Assembly (NCBI GenBank): GCA_002007465.1
Contig: LNAC01000276.1
Coordinates: 4,931,941 to 4,995,940, forward strand
Direction of reading: 5' to 3'
DNA length: 64,000 nt
Origin: Ailurus styani
Taxonomy: Eukaryota; Chordata; Mammalia; Carnivora; Ailuridae
The notes beneath the pieces are model-generated. The model was not told the DNA's origin and did not search any database. It saw only the letters and a program-made list of their open reading frames with translations. Shown here piece after piece: positions 27,701 to 43,000 of the stretch. Both the position numbers and the translations under genes were made by a program. The stretch's first letter is position 1; the number at the start of each line of letters is the position of its first letter.

Positions 27701-28056
27701 CTAAAACTGCTCTAAAAAACTCATCTCTATGAGTTTTTATTAAGAAGGGCATGTGTTGTGATGAGTACTGGGTGTTACACACAACTAATGAATCATTGAA
27801 CACTACATCAAGAACTAATGATGTAGTATATGTTGGCTAACTGAACATAAGAAAAATGTATTTTAATAACAATTTTACATATCCAGGGAGTGGATGATGA
27901 TATTTTGATATACATATACATAATGAAATGATTACCACAGTCAAGCTATTTAGCATATCCGTTTCCTCACATTTACCTTTATGTGTGTGTGGTGAGCATA
28001 CCTGAAAACTCCTAGCAAATGTACAGTACATTATATAGTATTCTTTTCTAAAAGAT

Positions 28057-28095
<39 letters not shown>

Positions 28096-31000
28096 TCAGA
28101 GAAAGAGAGAGAGAGAGAGAGAACAAGCAGGGAGAGTGGCAGGCATTGGGAGAAACAAGCTCCTCACTGAGCAAGGAGCCTGATGCAGGGCTCAATCCCA
28201 GGACCCTAGGATCATGACCTGAGCCAAAGGCAGATCCCTAACCAACTGGGTCAACCAGGCATCCCTATTATTTAGTATTTTTAACTAAAGATATCATGCT
28301 ATACATGAGGCATTGAAACTCATCCTATATAAATGCAACTTTGGAAACTTTGACCAATATAGATGGATACTTAACCAAATCAAAACCAAACACTACTATA
28401 ATACTGGAAAGTACTGAAAGACATACTAAGGAACTGAGTCCACTGGGACTTCCCTTCTTAGGATGTGAGGTATGTGAAGATTCTCAGAATTGGGCTCAAC
28501 CAGCATTTGCCAATTCAGGGAATCTCATTTCACACAGGTCCTTTGGAGTCTGCATACAAGGGTGTGGGATGTTCCCAGAAAAGATTTAAGATCTGTCAAA
28601 CCTCTGTCAATGAGAGTAAATACCTCCTCTTTTGTGCTTCTTGTCAAATTTGATTTTGAATTTATCACATGGCAGAATGTTGTGGAAAGGCAATGAAAAC
28701 CAAAATCTCCCAATACAGAAAAATGGACCACAAAAGTCTAAGAGAAGGAAAATGGTTTTATTATGGAATAAATATTAAACCATCATGCTTTTGCTTTTAC
28801 AGTGCCAGATCCTGGGCTCAGGGCTATTGGTAGATTTATTTGGCCAAAATGCAAGCTCAAATTTGTTTGATTAAAGGACTTTGATCTTGCAAAGTCTCCT
28901 GTTCATCTAACAAGCCTTGTTTCTAACAGGAAATCGGGAACTCTTACCATTTTCTCACAAACCTCACTTCCCAATTAACCACTGGAAATCAAAAAGAGAA
29001 AGCAAGGCTAGTGACAATCTACCTGCAGACTATAGAAATGGCCGTCCTTGCAGCTGCATCCATAAATATGGAAGAAACACGGGTGGAAGGGCCTTTTATG
29101 GGTAAGGAATCACAAGGATGGTAAGCACAGCTCCCCTTGTGTGTTGCCAGGCTCTTGCCAGGCTCTGTTCTACCAAGTTTGCATATCATCTCACAAAATC
29201 CTCCTAGTAGTGCTGGGGTGAGGCGTGATTACCTCTATCTTATAATAAGGGGGCTGAGTCCCAGAAAAAGTGTCTGAGTTCCTGGCATCCTAAATGGTGT
29301 AAGAGTCAAGAATCAGACTCTGCACCTAAGTCTGAGTCCAGATTCTTCTCTCAACCTGTACACAGTCAGTATGCACTACCTGGTATAATTTTGGATTTCA
29401 TGGATTTTATTTTTTCCTACATGGACCCACAGTCAAAAGTTTGCAGATACCCAATTTCATTAGGTACTACAATGACAGAGGAAATGAATGGGGTGTGGTT
29501 TTAATTATGGACTGGATATACCTCTCTATTTCTTATAAACATTCACAGAAATACAGATCAGCCAAAAGAAAGTATACACCATCTATAATCCTGGAGATTC
29601 AGAGAAAGCTACTCTAGGTTAGTGTATTATTTAGTGATTGTTGCATAACAAGTGATCACAAACAGCACATACATAATTCATAGCTTCTATGGGTCAGGAG
29701 TCAGGGCATCGCTTAGCTGAGAACTCTGCTTGGGCGTGTCTCCCAAGACTGCAATGAAGGATGTCCCAAAATTTCATTTTCACTTTTGTTTCTTTTGCCT
29801 TTGGAGACGTATCTTGAAAGAAGTTGCTGTGGCCGATGTCGAGGAGGTTACTGCCTATATTCTCCTTTAGGATTTTGATAGATTCCTCCCTCATATTGAG
29901 GTCTTTCATCCATTTCGAGTTTATCTTTGTGTATGGTGTGAGAGAATGGTTGAGTTTCATTCTTCTATACATAGCTGTCCAATTTTCCCAGTACCATTTA
30001 TTGAAGAGACTTTTTTCCCACTGAATATTTCATCAAGATAAAAACTTCTGCACAGCAAAGGAAACAGTCAACAAAATAAAGAGGCAACCCACAGAATGGG
30101 AGAAAATATTTGCAAATGACACTACAGAGGGCTGATATCCGAGATCTATAAAGAACTCCTCAATCTCAATGCCCAAAAAATAGATAAAAATAATCGTGTC
30201 AAAAAATGGGCAGAAGACATGAACAGACACTTCTCCGAAGAAGACATACAAAGGGCCAACAGACACATGAAAAAATGTTCATCATCACTAGCCATCAGGG
30301 AAACTCAAACCAAAAGCACATTGAGATACCACCTTACACCAGTTAGAATGGCCAAAATCAATAGGACAGGAAACAACAAGTGTTGGAGAGGATGTGGAGA
30401 AAAGAGAACCCTCTCTCACTGTTGGTGGGAATGCAAGTTGGTGGAGCCACGTTGGAAAACAGTGTGGAGATTCCTCAAAAAATTAAAAATAGAGCTACCC
30501 TATGACCCTGCAATTGCACTACTGGGTACTTACCCCCAATATACAGATGTAGTGAAAAGAAGGCCATATGTACCCCAATGTTCATAGCAGCAATGTCCAC
30601 AATTACCAAACTGTGGAAAGAGCCAAGATGCCCTTCAACAGACAAATGGATAAAGAAGATGTGGAATATTAGCCATCAGACAATGGATGTTATACAATAT
30701 ACGATGGAATATTAGCCATCAGAAAGGATGAATACCCAACTTTGTGTCAACATGGACAGGTTTGGAGGAGATTATGCTGAGTGAAATAAGTCAAGCAGAG
30801 AAAGTCAATTATATGGTTTCACTTACTTGTGGAACATAAAAAATAAAATGGAGGACTCTAGGGGAAGGAAAGGAAAAGTGAATTGGGGCAAATCAGAGAG
30901 GGAGACAAAACATGAGAGACTGTGGATTCTGAGAAACAAACTGAGGGTTATGGAGGGGAGGAGATGGGGGGATGGGCAAGCATGGAAGTGGGTATTAAGG

Positions 31001-34000
31001 AGGGCACGTATTGCATGGAGCACTGGGTGTGGTGCATAAACAAGGAATCTTGGAACACTGAACAAAAAAAGGAGACTGCAATGAAGGTGTTGGCTAGGGC
31101 AGGAGTCTCATCTAAAGGCTTGAACAAGGGAGAATTTATTTCCAAGATCACATGGTTATTGACAGGATTCAGTTCCTTGTGGGGTGTTTGAGAGCTTTGA
31201 TTTCTTGCTGGCTGGAGGTTGAAGGATTCCTTGGGTTCCTTGCCACTCTGTAGGGCAGTTTCTTTGATCAAAGTCAGCAAGAAAGTGTCTATTGGAAAGA
31301 TGGGGGTTCCTACCTTATGGAATATAATTATGAGCATGACATCCTGTCACTTTTGCCATGTTCTGTTGCTTAGAAGCAAGTTGCCAGGCCAGCCCACAGT
31401 TAAAGGGAAGGACTTCACCAAGGCCTGAATACCACAAGACTGGGGTGAGGGTCATGGGATGCCACCTTAGTTTCTCTACCATACTCAGTGAAGTGGTTCC
31501 TGGCATTGGATGCTCATAAGAATCATATGGGACAATAAAAAAGTACTGATAGAAGGCCCATTTGGAGATGAGGCCTGATCATCTGAGATTTTAAATCTCC
31601 CCCAAGTTATTCTAATGTACTCTCTATGTTGAGATGTACTGGGTGTACTTGTTAAGAACCAGATCTTGTTGACTGACCCAAGTTTAAAAGAACGATTTCT
31701 GTCTTGGTAGAACTGTGGCCTTGGGTTAGTATCTTTATCTCACTGAGTCTCTTTCCATATCTACAAATTGTATATATATAAATTCTATATAATATATATA
31801 TGCATTATATAAAATACATATTAGAGTTTATATATATCCCTATATATAATAGGTAAATAGTATACATATATAATATATATTATATATACTAAGATATATA
31901 TACATATATCCCCCATATATATATACACAGGTAAAGATATCCCAACTTCCTCTTTTTTAAAAAAAATCAATTGGAATGATACCATTCATTAGATCTTTAG
32001 TGTCTGTGTGTATGCATGTGTGCATGTGTGCATGTGTGTGTGTAAAATATGATATTCCTGTATTAAAGATACTATATTGCCAAGAATATGACTTTAATCT
32101 ATTGGTGCTAATGACAGGAGGGTTTGTTGATACAAATGTCTGCAGATGCTGGTACTTCCACCCTACGTAGGTGTATTATTTTGAGTCCTTTGTGGTTCCT
32201 GCTGTTGCAGGCTCAGATGGCAGAGGGCATAGAGGAACTTCTGTTACCTACAGCTGGGTGTGGAGACTCTATCAGGGCTTGACCTGACAGTAATCAAGGT
32301 GCACATTAAGGTGGCATTGAATGAACTCTTTCCACTTCATGGAGTGTGTGCTCATTTTAAAAAATCCAAGGGAGCTAAACCAGAGTGCATATTTTCTGCA
32401 CTCCATGAAGCTAAGAGACCCCATCTGTCTGGTTCACTACTATGGCTTAGCTCATGATAAGTGGCTAAAGAATGTGCGCGTTAATGATTTCCTTTAATCA
32501 TTTGCTAACTCCTTGAGGCTGTCACTATTATTATCCCAATCTTGTAGATGAGGAAACTGAAGCTAGGGAAGATTAAGCCACTGGCCCAAAGCCACCCATA
32601 CCATGTTACACCATCGCAAGGTGGTGGCTCCAATCTGAATCCCAAACACCATGGTTCTTAACAACATCATTTTCAATGCATTACCTCTATTGCTGATTTG
32701 GAAATGGTTCTTCATGCTTTGCTTTCCCTCCTGTCCTGTGAGTCAGTGTTGGGTTGAAGAGCAAAGGGCAATACCTCACATTCACTTGGAGGGCTATTAC
32801 CCAAAACCAGAAAATAGCAAGCATTGATGAGGATATGGAGAAAATGGAGACCTTATGCACTGCTGCTGGGAATGTAAAATGGTGCAATGATGTGGAATTT
32901 CTTGGTGGTTGCTCAAAAAACTAAACATGGAATTACTATTTGAATCAGCAATTCCACTTCAAGGGTCTATACCCCAAAGAACTGAAAGCAGACACTCAAA
33001 GAGATATTCATACATCCATGTTCACAGTGACATTATTCACAGTAGCTAACAGGTGAATGCCACCCAAGTGACCATTCACAGATGACTAGATGAACAAAAT
33101 GCAGTGTATCCAGACAACATAGTGTTATTCAGTCTTAAAGGAAGGGCATTCTGACACCTGCTATAACATGGATGACCCTTGAGAACCTCATGCTCAGTGA
33201 AATAAGCCAGACACAAAAGAACAAATTGTCTATTATACCACTAGGTCCCTAGAGGAGCCCTATCCATAGAGACATGAAAAAGATGGTCTGTAAGGGAGTC
33301 CTATCCATAGAGACAGGTAGAGCGAGGGGTGGGTGAAATCATGAGAAATTAGTGTTTAATGGGAACAGAGTTTCAGTTTGGGAAGATGAGAAAGTTCTAG
33401 AGAGGGATGGTGAGGATGTGATTGTGCTTAACACCACAGAACTGTATGCTTAACCATGGTTAAAATGGTAATTTCATCTTATGTGTACTTTATTACAATA
33501 ATAATAAAGGAAACAGTGAAGGTGTCTGATTAATTCCTGGTTCACTTTTTTTAAGTTTTACTTTACTTTTTCAGTGTTCCAAGATTCATTGTTTATGCAC
33601 CACAACCAGTGCTCCATGCAATACACGCCCTCCTTAATACCCACCACCAGGCTCACCCACCCCCCCATCCCCCTCTCCTCCAAAGCCCTCAGTTTGTTTC
33701 TCAGAGTCCACAAGTTCATTTTTTGAATTTAGTTAAATGCCCATGGGGTTTGGACATTTCTTTTCCACTCCTGTGAGTGTGCGGGTTTTTCTTTTTGTTG
33801 TTCAGTACAGAGAATTATCATATTGGAGCAGGTGGGCAAGTGGATGTTGCTGTTGACCAAACATTCTCTGTTTTTTAGCCATTGAAACACGAAGGGTTAA
33901 GAACTGCAAGGTGGAGAAGACACTCAATTTGAAGGCAGAAAAGCAGACCATGGCTATTCACTGCACCACCATTGAGAAGGAAAGCTTGGGAGGTACTCTA

Positions 34001-37000
34001 TATAGTGACCCTAGAACTTAGACTATCAGTCCAAGAATTTTTCCCAGTGGAATTCCATGTTGCTCCAAAAACAGTTCCTAGAAGCCCTTTATTCTTACTT
34101 AAGTTCTTTGGACAACACTGATAAATCCAGAGTCTGGGAAATTCACATTGGATTCTTACAGCCAGAAAAAAGAAAAAGAAAAGAAACCTACTTTGTTTAC
34201 TTTGGAGGTGTTGGCGCAGGATTAGAGTTGAGATCTTTTCATGACTTCCCATGTCTTTTCCTTGCTTAAATCACCTCCACTCTCTGCAATTCTCTGGGCT
34301 GGTTTCCTTAAACAGATGTCTTTCCCCTGCAGGTGGACAGTGAATGGATCCCTATTTCCTAGATGAAAATAATCAGCCTTTTAGATCTCTTTTTTAAATT
34401 TCTGAATATTTGTGTGTATTTTTATTCATTTATTGTTTTGCTTTAAGTTGTAAATTTTTAAAAAATTTTTACTTGAGATATAGTTGACATATAACATTAG
34501 TTTCAAGTGTATGACACACTGATTTCATATTTGTCTAGCTCATTTTAAAAACTGTGCAAAGTCTAAATTTAATCACCTTTAAGATTTTTCCTTTACTATT
34601 TTTCATATGATCTTTCCCTCCTGCAAACTTACCTGCTAATAGTCTTTTTACCCTCTTTCACTTCCTTGCCTTCCAATTCATTTCTTTCCTTCTTTTCCCC
34701 ATATTTCTTTCCTTCTTTCTTCTACATTTTCTTTTTCCATTCCCCTTTATTTCCCTTCCCTTTTCTCCCTTTCTTCCTTCTCTAAATCCACCCATTCATC
34801 CACCCATCCATCCATGCATCCATGCAATCTTCTGTCTTTCCTTTCATCCATCCATCCATTCATCCTTCTATCCATGCATGCATGCATCCATCATCCATTC
34901 ATTCATCCATCCATTCATCCACCCTTCCTTCTATCCATCCATTCTTCCATCCTTCTTTTCCTACCTCCATCCTTCCATCCATCCATGTGCATCCATCCAA
35001 TCTTCCATCCTTTCTTTCATCCATCCATCCACCCTTCCATCCATCCATGATTCTGTCCTTCTTTCCCTCCCTCTTTTCCTCCCTCCCTCCATCCATTCTT
35101 CCATCCATATACTCACACACTCACCCATCTACTAAACTGCCTGCCTTCTTTCACCTTACATTCCTTCATTCCTTACATTGATTCATTGATTTGCATTGAA
35201 GTTTTTGGGAAATACAATAATGACTTCACCTTTTCCTAGCTCTAAACTAAAGTTTACTATTAAATATCTTTAATCTTTTCTTTAACTGTAAAATGCCAAA
35301 GAAAATATTCCCTATCAAGAGTGGTAGTCATGAAGAAATTATTATTTAAAATTTAAAATACATTGAAAATTAAATGATAATGACTTATGTGAATGACTCG
35401 GCACATTGTCCCACAATAAAGGCTCAATAAATGGCAAGTAAAATTATTTTTTCCAATAGTCTGGTATCCTATTCACAAATGAAAGTTAACACAGATTACA
35501 TTGGGGGGGCATTCCCTGAAACGATGTGGGGTTTTCTTCTTTATCCCAGGTGCTGTCGCATTTATATCTTATGCTTCTATTGGTTCTATCATTGATGAGA
35601 GCTTTGTGTCTACGGAAAATCTAATGACAAAGGAGAAGCTGCATAATTTCTACCTGAACTCCAAGGTAGTGAGTGGTACAATGGGATCCAGAAAGAACAC
35701 CTCACTCTCCGTGCCTGTTAATTTCACATTTCAGCATGAAAAGGTGTGTGACAACCGGATTTTGTAATTAAATGGGAATGTTTCCATGCTAATGAATTCA
35801 CAGGTTGGAAGGTTGTAAAAATGAAATAGATTCTCACTCATCTGGGAGACATGGTGTTGGAAAGTCTGAAATGAACTGACAGTGTGACATGGTTTCCTGA
35901 GAAACTGGGATATCCCTGAACTATATTGAGGAGAAAATGTCAGAACCAGCCCCTCAACTGTCCCCCAAGGCTCTGGACAGGTCTGACTTGCCAAACCGGT
36001 CCAAATAAAACTGGCCAGGGTTTAAGAAGGCACCAATCCAGACCAGCATGTCAGATGAGTGATAGTGCTTAGGTGTTTCTGAAATGCTTCTTAATGGCTA
36101 TAACAAGGCATCATACCAGGCACATTCCAATAGAAGAGTTTTCTAGGTTTTAGAAATTTTGCCAAAATTAAAAATGATTCTGTCTTCTTCAAAGGAATGT
36201 TGGCTGTGTAAATAATTACCCTGGAACTTGGCAACTTAAGGTGATATGAATGTATTATCTCACTCTGTTTTTGTGGGTCAGGAATTTGAGACTGGCTTAG
36301 TTGGGTGGCTCTGGCTTGAGGTTTCTCATAAGTTTCCTGTCAAGATGGTGGCTGCGGGTTGTCACCAGAAGACTTCACTGAGACTAAAGGGTTTGTTTTC
36401 AAGATGGTTCTCCCATGTGGCTGTTGGCAAGAGGCTTCTGTTTTTGCCATGAGGGGCTCTCTGAGAGCTACTTCAGTGTTTTCACGGCATGGCAGCTGGC
36501 TTCCATGAGTGCTTCAAGAGAGACTGCACCCAAGGAAGTGGGACTAGGCTTTACATTTTGGAGAGAATGTTAAAGAATTGATAGACATTTCTTAAACCAC
36601 TACAGGGGGAGTTGCAGCTGAACAATCTGGGTTCAAGTGCCAGCTCCCTACCCACTCACTAGTTAGGCAAATTACCCAGACTTCTGTGCTGAGCTCAGCC
36701 CAGATGCTAAGGTTCTGCTACTGGTAATAGCAATGTACCTTCTAGATGTGTGGGATAAATCAGTTCATGTGTATAAAGCCATGTATATAGTGCCTGGTAC
36801 CAGCAAATGGTGCTGGGGAAATTGGATATCTGTGCCCCAGAGAGCAAAGTTGGACCCTTACACCATACACAACATGAATACCGGGTGGATCAAAGACATA
36901 AGGGTAAGACCTAAAGCTTTCAAACTCCTAGAAGAAAACCTAGTGGAAAAGCTTCTTTACCTTGAAGCTGGGAAGAGTTTCTCAGTTTTGACACCAACAG

Positions 37001-40000
37001 AACAGGCAACAAAAGCAGAAATGGACAAATGGATAACATTAAACTAAAAACTTCTGTGCATCAAAGCACCCAGTCAATGGGGTGAAAAGGTAATCCATGA
37101 ATGGGAGAAAATACCTGCTAAGGGATTAGTACCCAGAATACATAAAGAATGTCTACAAGTCAACAACAGCAACAAAATACCTCAATTTAAAAGGGAGAGA
37201 GAGAAAGGATCTGAATACATGCTTCTCAAAAGATGATATACAAATGGTAAAGAAGCACATGTAAAGATGCTGGAAGTCACTAAACATTAGGTAAATGTAA
37301 ATCAAAACCACAATGACATATCACTTCACATCCATTAGTATGGCTCCTATAAAAACAAAACAACATAAGGTGAAGATGGAGAGAAATGGGAATCACTGTG
37401 AACTGTTGGTAGGAATATTAAATTGTGCAGCCACTATGGAAAATAGTATGGTTGTTCCTCAAACACTTGAACCTAGTATTACTGTATGAAATAATATTGA
37501 AAGGTATTTAGCTTTAAAAAAAATGAGCACTGGGTGTTATATGTAAGTGATAAATCACTAAATTATACACCTGAAACCAATTTTACCATATACATTAAAT
37601 AACTAGAATTCACATCAAAACTTGAAAAATAAAGAAATATAATTTTGATGTATGTTACAACATGGATGAACCTTGAGGACATTATGCTAAGTGAAATATG
37701 CCAGACACAGGACACATACTGTAATCTTCCATTTTGTATAAGGTCCCCAGAGTAGTCAAGTTCATAGAAACAGAAAGTCAAAGGATATTTGCCAGGAGTT
37801 GCAGGGAAAGAAATGAGGAGTTATTTTTTTTTAATGGACAGTGTTTCAGTTTTACAAAATGAAAATGTTCTGGACGGGACACCTGGGTGGCTCAGTTGGT
37901 TAAGTGTCTGCCTTCAGCTCAGGTCATGATCTCAGAGTTCTGGTATCGAGTCCCATATTGGGCTCCTTGCTCAGTGGGGATCCTGCTTCTCCTTCTGTTT
38001 GTGCTCTCTGTCTCTCTCTGACACATAAAAAAAAAGTTCTGGAGATGAGTTGCACAACAATGTGAATATATTTAACACTATAGTGCTGTCCACTCAAAAA
38101 TGGTTAGAATGGGAAATTTTTTTGTTATGCAATTTTTATCATAATAAAATCTTTATTAATAAGTCTGACACATAGTAAGAACTCCAAAGCATTAGATACC
38201 ATTTCTTTCTAGGATTGACCTTTGTTGATTTTTTTAATGCAATTAGATGGTAATTTAAGGACACAAGAGGTGGGGAGCACTCTGAATATTTTTTACTGCC
38301 TTTTATTTCCTGTCAAAGATATTGCTATACAATATTCACACATCATTTCTCCCTCTTCCCAGCTCTTGGCTGAATATAGGATATTTTTTTCTTCTTAAAA
38401 ACAGTCTTAGACCAGGGCACCTGAGTGGCTCAGTGGGTTAAAGCCTCTGCCTTCACCTCAGGTCATGATCTCAGGGTCCTGGGATCAAGCCCTGTGTCAG
38501 CCTTCCAGCTCCGCAGGGAGCCTGCTACCTCCTCTCTCTGTCTGCCTCTCTGCCTACTTGTAATCTCTCTTTCTGTGTCAAATAAATAAATAAAATCTTT
38601 GAAAAAAACAGTGTTAGACCTGGGTTAAGGAAAGAAACAGACTTGTCTCCTTCATATAATCAAACTTTGGGCATGATTGAGTCAGCATATGAAAGCATTC
38701 TGGCCCATTTATACCTCGTACTGGGGCCCATTATATGTAAGTTGTTCACTTGTAGCAGCTTCAGGGGGCAAGTCCTTTTATGTGTCAAATCAAAGAACAA
38801 TGAACAACACTTTTGTGCACGTACTGTGTTTTGGGGTGTGCCCCAACACATGCATCTGGGACAGTAACAGAACATACATCATAAACTGGTGTAGAGGTTA
38901 ATCGAGTTATTCCATGCTGAGTCTATAGATTGGTGCCTGTATATGTAGATATCTGTCAGTGTTATCTGCGTTGGTGATGAGGACAATTGCAAGGGAGAAA
39001 AGGACTACTAGTTAGGAATTCAACTGATATATTCTCTTCTCCAGGAAATCACATTGCCTTGACATCAAAGATTATCTCCTTTCTCCTTCCTCTTCTCATT
39101 TGCCTTACCAATGAGAGAGGCAGTCAGGTAGGATGGTTAAGATTTATTTATTTATTTATCTGAAGTCAGAACTGCAGAACTGGAATCCCATCTCCTCAAT
39201 TATCACCAACTGTGAGTTTCCTCCTGACAAAAGGAGTATATGAATATCTACCTCACAAGGGTTTTGTAACGAGTAAATGAGACAAAAGATACAAAATGCC
39301 TAGTATATATTGGAATATGAACAACAATCAGTAAGTGTTAGTTATTCTATGACTGGACTAAGGCAACGTGGTTATTTTCCAGATGAAGAAAGAAAATGAG
39401 CAGTCCATCTGTGTCTACTGGCAAGGGTTGTCTTGGTCTAATGAAGGATGTCAAGTTATTTCCTCAGATGAAAATCAAACCTTTTGCAGCTGCAACCATC
39501 TCTCCAGCTTTGCCATCCTCATGGCATCCACCAAACTAAAGGTAATCTCTACTTTTTTTTTGCCCAGGGGTACAGGTCTGTGAATCATCAGGCTTACACC
39601 TTTCACAGCATTCACCATAGCACAAACTCTCCCGTGTCCATAACCCATCCACCCTATCCCTACCCTCCCACCACCCAGTAACCCTCAGTTTGTTTCATGA
39701 GATTAAGAGTCTCTTATGGTTTGTCTCCTTCCTGATCCTATCTTGTTCATTTTTTCTTTCCCTACCCCCGCAATCTCGTGCCCTGCCCCTCAAATTCCTC
39801 ATATCAGAGAGATCATATGATCATTGTCTTTCTCTGATTGACTTATTTTGCTTAGCATAATACCCTCTAGTTCCATCCACATCATTGCAAATGGAAAGAT
39901 TTCATTTGTTTTGATGGCTGCTTAGTATTCCGTGGTGAACTCTACTTCTGTAAATAAACTTACCTTACATTGAAGTGGAGCATTATCGAGTTCCATGAAA

Positions 40001-43000
40001 GAAGATTGATTGCATTCTGACACTGAATGGAGAGAGGTTTTAAAGCAAACCCTCTATTCATGAAACTGTCAACATTTTCAGTGGAAATCACTAGAATGTT
40101 GACGTGGAAGTACAAGCCATTAAGTGCTTTTCACAGTTTCCTCTTCCTAAGAACCACAGGGTGGGGTGTTTATAATGCAGATTCTTGGCTCCACTCCCAA
40201 GAGATTTGGATTCTGAAAACCTGGAGTGGGGTCAGGGATCTGCATTTTACAAGGGGATTCATTCCCTAAATTAATATTCATTGAGCACCTAGGACTGCCA
40301 GGCAGGTTCTAAGTGTGTGGAAGATACCCACCGCCTCTCTGAATGGGGACACAGTAAGCAATGAATCTCAGAATAAGTGAATTGTATTGTATATTACAAA
40401 CTTCTCTCTCTGATATGGAGAAGTGACAACAGGGCCACCCTGTGCTCCCTCAACACAGAGGGAAAGAATGTCAAACATCTCTTGAATAACTCTTTACCTT
40501 TACATTGATCATACATTGAACTGATAATATTTGGAAACTATTGTGTTAATGAAAAAATATTAATAAAAAATTTTTCAAATTTCTTTTTACCTTTTTAATG
40601 GATCTACTAGGATATGTAAAATTACCTCATAGGATTTATCTTTTTTGAAAGAAACCACTTTATTGAGATATCCTTGACATGTAAAAATGTTATATATTTA
40701 AGGTGAACAGCTTGATGTTTTGGTATGTGTATTCATTGGTACAAGACCTTCACAAGTCAAGCTTCAAAACTTACCCATCACCTCTACACGGGTGTCAAGT
40801 CATGTGTTCATGTGATGAGAAGGTTTAAGATTGACCCCCTTAGCAGATTTCAAGTATACAATACAGCATTGCTAACTGTTGCCACCATACTGCACATTAG
40901 ATCCCCAGAACTCATTCGGTTTGCATAACTGAAGCTTAGTGATCCTTGGGCACTTCTCCCCATTTTCTCCTCCTCCCAGCCCCTGGAAACTAAAATTCTA
41001 CCTCTGCTTCTGTGAGTTTGACTCTTAGATTCTGCATATATGTGAGATCATGCAATATTGGTCTTCCTGTGTCTGGCTTGTTTCACTAAGCCTGATGTTC
41101 TCAGGGTTCAGCCACATTGTGGAAAATCACAGGGTTCACAGAGTTTCCTTCTTTTTTGAGGCTGAGTAATATTCCATTGTATGTATACACCTCGGTGTCT
41201 TTACTCATCCATCCATCAATGGAGATTTAGCTATTTACGTATCTTGGCTATTGAGAATGATGCTCCTGTGATATTTCTGTGGGAACACACCAGTTTGGTG
41301 GTTTCAGTTTTCCAACGGCCCTATGTAGAAAATGCTTTTAATGCCTCTATTTGGGGGAGATAAGTTTGTATCAGTTTTATTCACTCATCTATTAATTGCT
41401 GCTCTTATCTTACCAAACATGAAGAGGAATTCAGTCATTTAGCACACCTTTATTTACAGTGCCAGGTACTTGGCAATTTGTTTATTCTCATGGCTAGAAG
41501 GTGAGTGTGAGAGGGAGGAGCTTTGTAAAGGAGTGCTCTGAACCCCTGCAAAACACTTGGCATTTTCAGAAATACAAGAGCAGTAAAGCTGCTTCATAAC
41601 TATATTAGACTTCTTTAACAGTCTTTGGCATATCTTCACCAATTTTATCACTCATTTACATGTAGAAACCCAGGCTTAAAAAGACTAAATGATTTATCAT
41701 CAGTCATCAGATTGGCAGCTAGGACTTAGCATCCTTGTCTGGTGTCCATATTTCTATACCTTATTTCCTTATTGTTTCTGATATGTGAACATTTAACTTT
41801 CACTATTTTAATAAAAATAAAATACCATTCCATTGAAAAAAATGCCTCTATTAGTTTGCCAGGGTGCAATGACAGTGTTCCACAGACTGGGTGCCTTAAA
41901 CTGCAAAAACTTATTTATTTTATTTTATTTTTTCAGTGATCCAAGATTCATTGTTTATGCAAAAACTTATTTTATCACAGATCTAGAATCCGGAAGTCCA
42001 AGTTCAAGGCGTTGGCAGGATTTTTTTTTTCCTGAGGCATCTCTCCTTGGCCTCCATCTCCCTGCATCCTCACATGGTCCTCCCTCTCTACCTGTCTGTT
42101 TCTAAAATTCTTATAAAGGTACCCATCTTATTGGATCAGGGCCCACCCTAATGACATCATGTAACTCAGTTAACCCTGTCCCAAATACAGTCAGATTCTG
42201 AGGTCCTGGGATTAGGAATTCTACATATTGATTTGTGGGTGGGGGACATAACCAGCCTGTAATACTGCCTCCATTTTAAATATGGGGACACCAGATCTCA
42301 GAGAGTTAAGGTCATTTATTTGAGGGACAGACCTAGGACACCCATCAGACATGGAACTACATAACTGGAAACTATAACAGATTCCTTCTTTTGTGGCTCC
42401 TAGGTGGATCCTGTGCTGACCATGATCACATATGTGGGGTTGAGCCTCTCTCTGCTGTGCCTCTTCCTGGCAGCCCTCACCTTCCTCCTGTGCCGACCCA
42501 TCCAGAACACCAGCTCCTCCCTCCACCTGCAGCTCTCCATCTGCCTCTTCCTGGCCCACCTGCTCTTCCTCATAGGCATTGACCGGACAGAACCCAAGGT
42601 AGGAGAATTAGCCAAGACTCACTTTTCTGTGAACATTTCCAGTGACTTTGCCACTACTGTCCCAAAGTCCAAGTAAGGGCAGCTTGATGCAAGAAGAGGG
42701 AAGGAAGGTCCCAAATTTTGGGTGAACAGTTCAACACCCATTGCCATCAGTTGCCCTTTTTGTGCTGTCAATAGTGCATCCCAGGGAACAAGGGTCAGAA
42801 TGGAGTTCACTAGCTATAAAATGGTGAAAATCACATATCTAGTCGAACTAATTTATTTTAACATGGCATACCTGAAGTTCAAGCAGATGAAGTAACTTTC
42901 CTGAAATCACATAATAGGTTTTGTAAGGTTTTAGATAAGAACCTGAATGTCATTGCAAATGGCAAGAATTCGTTTCTTTTGATAGCTGCATAGTATTCCA

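Noticed and set aside
34780..35130. Possible CRISPR-like regular repeat
   Set aside because: Four-base simple repeat without spacers, in a mammalian genome.
34814..35181. Overlapping Pro/Ser/His/Ile-rich open frames
   Set aside because: Translation of the CATC tetranucleotide array in three frames; no coding evidence.
42221..42615. Minus-strand open frames of 112 and 71 codons
   Set aside because: They are shadows of exon 10, whose + frame encodes TM1-TM2 with proper splice sites.
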